Positions 1 through 8,900 of a stretch of 56,981 nucleotides of DNA are shown one piece after another. Position numbers and translations under genes: made by a program. The stretch lies in contig JAZSHZ010000209.1 of NCBI GenBank assembly GCA_045533555.1, positions 1-56,981 on the forward strand. Direction: 5' to 3'. Position 1 is the first letter of the stretch. Each line of letters opens with the position of its first letter. A model generated the notes under the pieces. That model was not told where the DNA came from. It saw nothing but the letters and a program-made list of their open reading frames with translations, and searched no databases. Source of the stretch: SIG480 sp045533555. Lineage in GTDB: Bacteria; Bacillota; Clostridia; Oscillospirales; JAAYXM01.

Positions 1-107
1 ATTTCAAGGCGTTTTCCGCTTGTTTTGTTCAAACCTCACCTCTCGACGTACCAACGTACTACTTCGGGTTCGGTTTGAATAATCTTGCACCCTTTTGGAC
101 AATCTCT
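1..107. other. Intergenic DNA, no gene seen
   Basis: I see no coding sequence. The stretch contains two 8-base arms, TTCAAACC (28-35) and GGTTTGAA (72-79), around a segment with two copies of the word ACGTAC. This resembles a palindromic intergenic repeat or the end of an upstream gene's 3' region, but I cannot identify it. Confidence 0.3.
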
Positions 108-173
108 CAGCGTGTCGATAAGTTTATCGACACGCTGAAACCGTGTGGCAAAATGCCACACGGTTTCTTTTTT
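108..173 (+). terminator. Tandem hairpins, second one an intrinsic terminator
   Basis: Two perfect hairpins lie head to tail. The first (108-137) has 14-base arms starting CAGCGTGTCG. The second (138-166) pairs AAACCGTGTGGCA with TGCCACACGGTTT and is followed by CTTTTTT (167-173), the U-run of an intrinsic terminator on the + strand. It would end a rightward transcript coming from outside the window, convergent with the leftward oxidoreductase gene. Confidence 0.75.
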
Positions 174-177
174 GCTT

Positions 178-1122
178 TTATATTTCGCCATATAGAGTCT
201 TTATCGCGCGGATGATATCAAGCCCGTATTCACCCGTGACGACAGGCTTTTTATCGGGCGTCTGCATAACGCGGATAACATCCTCAAGCTGATTTTTCAT
301 ACCCGAGCCCGAATGCTCTTCCTTTTTGAAAACGCCGTCCTCCCCGCAATATTCGACTGCGCCGCTCGTGCTTATTCTTATCTCGCCCTTTGTGAGATAA
401 AGAACGGTCGGGTTCATATGCGCGGCTGTCGTTCCGACGAGGTTTACCGTTCCGTATCCTCCGTTTTTCATTCGCACGAATGCCTGAACGCTGTCCTCGA
501 CATCAAAGCCTTCGCGGATATGGACATTCCCGCTGATCGACTCGATCTCCGAATCGAAGAAATATTTCATCTTATCGAGGCAATGCGCACCGAGGTTTAT
601 CATTATTCCGCCGCCCGAAAGCTCCTTTTTCAGGAACCAGCGCGGCCTCGAATCAGCAAAATAATTGACGTTGCGAGTCTCAGAGAAGCAGACGGGCTCG
701 CCAAGCTCTCCCGAATCCGCAATTTCTTTTGCACGGCGGTAAGCATCGACATAGCGATGCGGATGGCCTACCCAAAGCATAACACCGCATCTTTTGCAGG
801 TTTCTATCATCTTCTCGCAATCGGCGACGGAGATTCCCATCGGCTTTTCGAGGAAAATGTCTATCCCCCGCTCTGCGGCATAGCAAGTTGCTTCTCCATG
901 GAGAAAATGAGGAAGCGAGATTATCGCAAGATCAATATCCTCCTTATCGAGAAGCTCTTTATAGTCTGTATACCCGACTGCGCCCGTCTTTTCACAAATT
1001 GCCGCAAGGCGCTCTTCGGACGTATCGCACACAGCGGTTATTTTCGCATCGGGGCTCGCCTCTATCGCCGCAATCTGCGATGAACTTATTTTCCCGCAAC
1101 CGACAAGACCTGCTTTTATCAT
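178..1122 (-). CDS. Gfo/Idh/MocA family NAD(P)-dependent oxidoreductase
   Basis: This 314-residue cytoplasmic protein has the two-domain layout of the Gfo/Idh/MocA family. An N-terminal Rossmann fold starts GLVGCGKISSS (nucleotide-binding glycine loop) and is followed by the family's EKP signature (FLEKPMG, about residues 90-96). The C-terminal half is the alpha/beta dimer domain typical of sugar and inositol dehydrogenases. Family members oxidise or reduce sugars and sugar acids; the substrate here is unknown. The start is preceded by GAGGAG, and a sigma-A-like promoter lies at 1159-1187. It sits beside a surface glycan locus, so a role in processing an imported sugar is plausible inference. 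Family assignment is secure, substrate is not. Confidence 0.9.
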   Translation of the reverse strand: MIKAGLVGCGKISSSQIAAIEASPDAKITAVCDTSEERLAAICEKTGAVGYTDYKELLDKEDIDLAIISLPHFLHGEATCYAAERGIDIFLEKPMGISVADCEKMIETCKRCGVMLWVGHPHRYVDAYRRAKEIADSGELGEPVCFSETRNVNYFADSRPRWFLKKELSGGGIMINLGAHCLDKMKYFFDSEIESISGNVHIREGFDVEDSVQAFVRMKNGGYGTVNLVGTTAAHMNPTVLYLTKGEIRISTSGAVEYCGEDGVFKKEEHSGSGMKNQLEDVIRVMQTPDKKPVVTGEYGLDIIRAIKTLYGEI

Positions 1123-1158
1123 TTCTCTTTTCTCCTCAAAACTTTAATTTCATTTTAC

Positions 1159-1187
1159 AGTATATACCTTTTTTCATCGTTTGTCGA
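1159..1187 (-). promoter_or_regulatory. Sigma-A-like promoter of the oxidoreductase gene
   Basis: On the minus strand a -35 TCGACA (1187-1182) and a -10 TATACT (1164-1159) are separated by 17 bases, upstream of the GAGGAG ribosome binding site of the 1122 start. Confidence 0.5.
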
Positions 1188-1205
1188 GCCGATATTTCCT
1201 TTTGG

Positions 1206-1235
1206 TTGACATCAAGCAAAATTAAGATGTATAAT
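1206..1235 (+). promoter_or_regulatory. Strong sigma-A promoter
   Basis: A consensus -35 TTGACA (1206-1211) and a consensus -10 TATAAT (1230-1235) are 18 bases apart. They lie 39 bases upstream of the ATG at 1275, which has AGAAGGG as ribosome binding site. This promoter reads into the frameshifted surface gene. Confidence 0.75.
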
Positions 1236-1274
1236 TTATATGTATATATAGGCAACAGAAGGGATTTAAAAATT

Positions 1275-2904
1275 ATGAAAAGAAGGATCATGAGGGCAAT
1301 AATCGCGCTCACGCTCGTCATCGCAATGAGCGCGGGGATGTTTGCATCGGCATGGAACTCAAACAATAAGCCATCCGGTTTTCAATTAGTTTGGGATGGA
1401 AGAGCAGCGCTAAAAGAAAATAATGCTTCGAACAAAGCAACATTTTATTTATACCGCAATGTCAACGCTCCGGGTGAAATCAGCAATATTACACCTCTTC
1501 AGCAATCCGGGTTACCTGTTCCGACCAGCATATTTAAAGATGAGGTTCAATTTCAGTTTGACAAAGATCACGCAGATATGAACGACCACTGGTTTTATGT
1601 CAGAGGAGAAAACGTAAAAGTAAATAATGGAGATAATCCGTTTGGGTTTTTCTTAAAGGAGAATCCGGAACACGCAAAGTTTATGTTGAGGCAATAGACC
1701 GAACGCTCATAAGAGAGAACCTGGTTTTAATAAGGCAAAAAAGATATGCATCAAATTCTTATGATTACAGAACTGTCAATGTCTATATCAATAACACCCC
1801 CAAGTATACAACCTACGAAGCCTTCGCAAGCAGAGGTTCAAGTTACGAAGCGGATCAGATAGATATAGAAAAAGTTACTCAGGAATCTTACAAATATATA
1901 AATAATGATTATAATAACAAAGTTTATAATCTTTATTTTGTTTCAATATACACCATTGAATTCGCAGGCGGTGGTGCGACAGGCGGAAGTACAGCCTCTC
2001 AGGAGTTTGAGTGGGGAACGCCTCAAACCCTCAACAAGAACGGATTCACCCGTTCTCACAGAGTAACCTTTAACGGCAACGGCGGAACGACAGAAAAAAG
2101 CTATGTTGATGTTAAAGCATCATTTAAAGACTGGACGGGTGAAAACGGAGATACATTCACAGACCAGCAGGCGGATATCGACAAACTTACAGATGAAACT
2201 CTTGACACCTTCACTATGACTGCAAACTGGAATTTAGGTTCGACAACCCTTCCGAATGCAACGCGCGAGGGCTATACCTTTGACGGTTGGTATGACGGAA
2301 ACACAAAAAAGGAGATGCGGGCAGCTCGCTTACCCCGACCGCTCATACTACCCTCACCGCGAAGTGGACGGCGATTGAATATAACATCACCTATAATCTT
2401 AACGGCGGCAATGACCCCGGCAACCCGACAAAGTATACGGTTGAGGATGCGATAACACTCAAAGCCCCGACAAAGGAAAACTATGAGTTTCTCGGCTGGA
2501 CGCCGGAGCTCGCCCCCGTAACATGCGACACGGTCTATCTCGCAAAATTCGAGAAAACTCCCATCGGTGAGGCGGCTTCTGACCTCATTATCACCGTGCG
2601 CGGCTGCAAGAAGGAAAATGACAGCTTCGTTTTCACTGTCTCAAGCGCAGAGTCTTCCTCCTTCAAGCCGCTCGAGGTTTCGATCATCGGCAACAACAGC
2701 GCAACGGTAAAGGACATCGCGATCGGCAAATATACCGTTACGGAAGATGACGAATGGAGCTGGCGATATGGCTCGCAAGCCCCGCAGACAATCACGGCCA
2801 GCATTCCCGATGACGGCGAGAAAAACGAGGTGATCTTTGATTTTGCCGGGGTCAGTTTCATAAAGAAATGGCTTTCGGGTCTCGCTTCTTTATTTGTCAG
2901 ATAA
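1275..2904 (+). pseudogene. Frameshifted secreted InlB-repeat surface protein
   Basis: The start at 1275 opens a signal peptide (MKRRIMRAIIALTLVIAMSA, cleavage near ASA-W). Three segments in different frames join into one protein of about 543 residues. Segment 1 ends at the TAG at 1697. The reading continues one frame back from about 1650 to 2310, with no internal stop, and one frame back again from about 2305 to 2904. Each shift fits loss of one base, near a T5 run (1647-1651) and an A6 run (2305-2310). The middle carries InlB/Listeria-Bacteroides-type repeats (GYTFDGWYDG, YEFLGWTPE). The C-terminus has a YTVTEDxxWSWRY pattern followed by KKWLSG, typical of pilin-like domains in Clostridia surface proteins. 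It has an intact promoter and ribosome site, so this is either a recent pseudogene, a phase-variable gene or two homopolymer sequencing errors. Confidence 0.8.
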
Positions 2905-2919
2905 TCTTTGCAAATAAGC

Positions 2920-2956
2920 AAAAATCCTTGTCAGCAAATTGCTGACAAGGATTTTT
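2920..2956. terminator. Bidirectional intrinsic terminator
   Basis: A nearly loopless perfect hairpin pairs 18 bases (2920-2937, beginning AAAAATCCTTG) with 2939-2956. It is flanked by A-runs and T-runs so that it can end both the rightward InlB-repeat gene and the leftward lyase 1 operon, whose stop codon is 2960-2962. Confidence 0.85.
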
Positions 2957-2959
2957 TCA

Positions 2960-5900
2960 TTATTTTACGAAATCGAGGATTCTTTGAATCAATACTGCGA
3001 CTTCGGCGCGTGTGGTGTTTGCCGTCGGGTAGATGAGAGCGTTTTTACCGTTTACAAGCTTTGCATTGACAAGTGCTGCTACTGAGTCTTTTGCATAGTC
3101 GGCTACCTTGTCATAATCGCTTGCCTGCGGGACGTCGAGGACGCCGTCCCCTACATTGAGTTTGTTCATTCCCACAAGTGCTCTGTAAACTATAACCATC
3201 ATATCCTGACGGGTGATATTGTTTCTCGGTGCGAATTTGTTCTCACCGATGCCGTTGACAAGACCTGTGTTGCGAGCTATCGCAAGCTCCTTTGCGAAGT
3301 AATCGGAAGATGAAACATCCGCGAAGTTTTCTTCACTCTCAGAAGCTAACTTAAATGCGCGGACAAGAAGTATTGCGAAGTCTGCGCGCGTGATGTTAGC
3401 TGCGGGTGAGAACGTATTCTCGCTTGTTCCCTTGATGATTCCTTCATCTGCAAGAGCATTGATAGCGTCTGCCGCCCAGGCATGATTTCCGAGGTCGATG
3501 AAGCGGACGTTTGAATCAACATCCGGCGTTGTCGGTGTTGTCGGAGTTGTTGTTCCCGGTGTCTGCGGGACATCGTCCTTGTCATCTGCACCCGGAGTTG
3601 CCGGGATCGTCGGTTTGTCTGTCGGTGTGGACGGTGCGCTCGGTGGTCCTGCTCCGCCGCCACCGCCGCCGGTGGTTGAACCGTAAACCGTAACTATGAA
3701 GTGAATTGTGGATTCACGTCCGTGAGAGTCTGTTGCAGTCACTGCAAAATGGTTATTTCCGACCTGACTTGATGTTGGCTTCCATACAATCACACCTGTC
3801 GTCTCATCAAGAGTTGCACCACGAGGTATCTTCTCTCCACTGTATGTGACCGTTACGTCCTCAAGCTCGCTTGATGCATTGAGCTTTACAGTTATTGCGC
3901 TTCCCGCGCTTGTTGAAAGACCGTTCGGAACTGTATCAAATACAGGTGCATTATCATCACTTACCGAAAGCGGAATTATCGCTTCCTGACCTGCCGCTAT
4001 TGTATAGACATAGCCAAGTTCAGGCTGATACATATCGACATACTTTCTTATAAGAGTTGTTCTTCCGAGATTGAGAAGGATATTGTCGCCACTTCTCTCT
4101 GCCGATACAATCTTATACGCGCCGTCACGCATTCCCTCTTCGTTGTCGATAATAACAACGCGATTTGCGAGATCTGAAAGCTCTGCATCTGTCAGAGGCT
4201 CTTCTGTTGAAAGCTCAATAACATTTGAAGAAGCAAGCTCCTTCGTGAAATCTATAACTGTTCCAACAATCGCAGGCTTCTCGCCCGTTGCCTCTCCGAT
4301 GATATCACCGTCGAGAACATATTTATATGTATTCACGCCGTTTTCAACAGTATAAACTCCCACAAAACCACGGAAAGCAATTTCTGTATCGCCATCTGTT
4401 ACTGTATAAGTAACGTTATTATTTGTTGCATAGAAGACATAGTCAACTCTTCCGTCAGCAAGCTCTACTCTTACTGCACGGGCAGCATCGTTCTTCTTTT
4501 CCTTGCCGTCCGTTGCTGTCATTGCAAGCTCATCCGCCGACTTTAAGATACGATTTCCCTTATACGGTTCAAGGACCGTTGTGAATACAGTATCAAGCTC
4601 TTCGTTTTTGTTCTCATTTTCAATGAGGACATATTTGAGCTTGTCGATGTTTTTATTTGCAGCAACTCTCGGTGCATAACCATCGGTTATTGCTACATTA
4701 ACATCTGCACCTTCTGCCACGTTTGTTCCGTTGAGCATAGTCATGCGGAGATGGATATTCTTCGAATCCTTGACTGTCTTATTGAAGTCAGTGATTGCAA
4801 AGTCAATCTCAAACTTGTCTTCGGGATTTTCATCACGGTCAACATTTTCAAGCCAGGTAAATCCTATCGGATATTCGGTCTCATAATCCCATGAATTTGC
4901 GGTTTTGGGATCCTGTCCGTATTTTGTATCCTTGCCTGCGTATGTTCCGACATAGTTGCCTGCTTCATCTGCCTGCTTTACTGTTTCTATCCCTTCTGTT
5001 TCAGAGATTTCGTTGCTCTGTGCATGGAAACTGTAGATATGGCTGTTTCCTCCAAGGACTCTGAACAGATCAACATAATATGAATTTTCATCATCCACAT
5101 TGATCATTACAACACTTCTGCGATACGCCTCAGCTTCATCATAGACATAGCTTGTGTCAACATCTATTACCTGAACCTTATCTGCATCATCATAGTGCTT
5201 TACTTTACCGCGGATTTCAGAATTCTCCTCCTGCTTTTCACCGTTGACAACAACCGTGTTGTGTGAAAGAGTATTTCTTACCCACTGAATTCTGTTCGGG
5301 TCATTTCCCGTCTGCTCCGGATAACCGAGATCGGGAAGTATATTGAGGCCGAATGCCGTCATACCAATATTGAGGCTGTCAAGATGAGCGTGGCTGACAC
5401 CATTTGAGCCAAAATACATCCAGACATTTCTTGTTGTTTCACTGCTCGTTGCACTCGTCACATTATCCTCAAATCGGTGACCGTCACGGAGAATGGAGTA
5501 GCCAAATCCCGTCTGAATATCCGAGTCAAGTTCAATCTCGCCGTATTCATCAATAATTGCCTGAATCTCGTTTGCAAGGCTCTCAGGATTCTTTGTATAC
5601 ATATCATACTTGAGGTCTTCAACAGAATTTCCGTTAAGCATATAGAGATACTGTGCGAAAACGGGATCCTTAGTCTGTGTGTAAGCCGTCTTCATATGAC
5701 CTGCATTAGCCCAGTGAGAAATATCTGCGGTGTTTCCGCCGTCTCCTATCTGCGGAGAATAGCTGTTTGCAGCACGGAGCGGCATAAGTGCGAGGAACAT
5801 CTGCTGATATTTCGGATTTTCAGAGAGGTTTTCTTTTTTGTACTTATCATATCCGTTCAAAACATTGTTGACAAGGCTTACACCGCTGAGCCAGAGAAGT

Positions 5901-8900
5901 CCGTAGTCAGAAGCTTCGTTGCTATGACCGTCGGCACATATTTTCTCAATGAGAACTTCGTTTATTCCTCCGCCTACGACAGGAACATCTGTTGTCCAGC
6001 CGGGGGCAAAGAGATAATCAAGCCATTCTCCTGTTTCCGGGAAGGAATCAAGAATTACCGCCGCCATAGCCACATTTCGCTGTGACATACCGAAGTTACC
6101 GTGAATCTTTCTGTTGTATACTTCATCAAGGACTCCGCGTATAAAGTTATCTTCGACATTCTGGCGAATCTGCGCTGCTGTCTGCTTTGAATATCTGCTT
6201 GTATTGTTCTTTGCTATATAATCGATAACCTGAGAATCCTCATACATATCATATACCATATCATATGCAGGAACCTCGTTTGTGAGAATTGAGCATTCCC
6301 AGATGCAGCCGAGACGCTTGCCCTGGTTCGAACCGCCATCGGAGTTCCAGACATCATTTCCAAATGCCTTGATATCGTAGTCACGATAGAAATCCGCAAC
6401 TCGGTCAAGGAGGATTGCTGCTACACGTCCGTATTTCTTATCGCCGGTAAAGTAATATGCATAAGCACAGTTTGTGATTGCATTTGTAAGAACACCGCCG
6501 TTGTCTCCCGCCTTTGTCTGGAATACGCCATAATGCATAAATTCCGCGATATAGAGGTGTCTTTCCACAACGGTTCCGGACAGATATGCCTTGCCGTTTT
6601 CATCATACGGGACATATCCGTAGCCGTCATCAACTCCCCAGGTAGCTGTTGTCTCACCCGGACGGAGCCCCTGACCGCAGTTGATTGTGTCAACGTTTTC
6701 AAGGTTGGAATATAGCTTATTTACAAGATATCCGCCCTCTGCACCGTAGCCGTAATACTCCTTCCATTCCGCTGTTCCTTTAGTTGTCGGAGCAACGCAG
6801 TCACATTCAAGCTCTGCATCACCGTGGTGAATGAGGCTGTGGTGAGCATCAAGGGCATCCTGATATATAAATTCGCCGTATTCATTAAGACCGAGCTTAT
6901 AGAAGCTTTCGAAATCGTTGGACGGGAAATATCTGTCACATTCGGGGCACTGAATCTTCCACGGTCTGGTTATTGAATTATGTACCCACGGATAGTTACC
7001 ATACTTCTCCTGGAGATTCTCTCCACAGTAGCGGCAAGTGTACATATTCGGGTCTTTTTCTGCACCTACGGAGAAGCTTCTCGGAACCTCCTGAGATGCA
7101 ATGAGCGAATAAATCTCATCGAGCTTGTCAACATACTTATCGGCATTTTTTATGTATGTCTCGGCAGAGCTCTTTGCCCAATCATATTTTTTGATATTCT
7201 CTCTTGCAATTTCCTGCTTTTCAGCTGTCATATAGCTTGCTTCAGTCTTTGCCGTAACAACAGGAAGCTCAATGACCTTTGTGCGAATACGTCCGTCAAC
7301 CTTGACTGTTACCTCAAATCGGGCAGTTCCGTCTGCAACAGGCTCAATATAGTTTGCCCATTCACCGTTTTCATCCGGATACTGCTCATATGCTATTTTT
7401 GCAAATTCCGGAGTGAGTGCTGCAGCTGTTACCTCTGCATCCGTAAGATCAATATCGTTGCCGAGATTTGTTTTTGCGGAAACATAAAGCGGATATCTGT
7501 CTGTTGCATCGTCTGTAAGGCGTATTCTCGGGCTTCCGCCGCTTGTCGCCGTTATATCCGTCATTCCCTCGGGAAGAACCTCGACCTCGAAGCTCGTGCT
7601 CTTTGTTTCTCCGTTAAAGGTCGCAGTTGCTGTGATAGTCGTCTTTCCTACAGCGAGAGTTGTTATTGCGTTGCCGGATACGGTTGCGACGCTTTCATCG
7701 GAAGAAGAATATGTTATCGGTGCGTTTTCTTCACTGATAACTCTGCCGCTTTGAAGCTTTACTTCACCTTCAAGAAGCGCAATATCTCCAAGGAACACTT
7801 CATCTGCAACGGTCTTTGCAGTGACCGAAGCAATTGGGTCATTCACTACTTTTATCTTGACCGTTTCGGTTGTTTCCGTACCGCCAACGGTTACGGAAAG
7901 CGAAATCTCAGCCTCGCCTTCAGCCTTTCCGGTAAGCGTGAAGGGAAGCTTTCCGGTTTTGCCCATAGTGTAGGCCGCAAATCCCGAAACTCCAAGAACA
8001 TCGGAGGTCATCGAGCTTACTGATGCTGAATTTGCAGTATCTGCGCTTCCGTCGTTGTTTATACCGAAGTGAAGAGCCGAGCCGTCTGTCATGGCAGCAT
8101 AAACTGCACCCTGCACCGTTTCACCGACTGCTATCTCTTCGGGAAGCTCATATGCAATCTTTTCATAAACCGTTCCCGATTCTGCAACCGGGTCAAAGCT
8201 TATTGTTCCTACAACAAGAATTGCACCTGCGGAATAATGCTTTTCACGGGCTCTGAAGGATATCTTGTGTTCACCCTTCTCGAGATGCAATGTGTTAAGA
8301 GACTGCTCACCGTTATCGAACATAGCCGTAACCGACGGGTCATAGCAGTTGTAGTCACCTGCATACATATCATCAACGAATACAGAGAACTTTCCTCCCA
8401 AATTCCATACACCGCCATGAACCTTTAAATTGAAATCGTGTTCATAGGGAATGTCAACAAGAATCGTGATTGCATTGTTTGTGATTTTCGGAGTTGCCGG
8501 CCACATACCGCCGCGCAACCACATATATGCCGCCTTAAAGCCTGTGTTTGAGCAAGCGCCGAGACGCCACATTGTTGTGTCTGATTCTTCGCGCACCAGC
8601 GTATACCCCGGTGTTTTTGTCGGAGCAGGGCGATTACCCGAGCCGTCAGCACCATTATATTCACTCTGCGAGAAATCTACCGAAATAGTCGGGAAGGTTT
8701 CATAAACATTGAGTGTAAGCTTTCCTGATATTTTTGCACCGTCTTCGTTTTCAGCCTCTGCTGTTATGACGGTCATACCTGCCGCAATGGTTGCAACTTC
8801 GCCTGTTGCCTTATCAACCGTTGCTGCAGCAATGTTTGAGCTCTTATATGATACTGTATAACCGCTCATATCAGCAGCTATTCCGTCATTCATCATACCC

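Noticed and set aside
185..194. AraC2-like word ATATGGCGAA at the oxidoreductase 3' end
   Set aside because: It lies in codons for YGE at the end of the gene, not at a promoter. A similar hit at 31958 inside the SLH NlpC-like gene also encodes YGE. Both are probably chance.
888..1274. Extension of the InlB-repeat gene upstream of 1275
   Set aside because: It overlaps the oxidoreductase gene antisense and crosses both promoters. The signal peptide and AGAAGGG site fix the start at 1275.
2960..3502. Four near-identical SLH cassettes considered as a mobile element
   Set aside because: They are 3' ends of paralogous genes in the same frame and position, with no terminal inverted repeats, target duplications or transposase. 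Duplication and gene conversion explain them.
3498..3693. Small + strand frames over the Gly/Pro linker of lyase 1
   Set aside because: They are reverse readings of the low-complexity linker. The same kind appears in the other lyases at the equivalent place.
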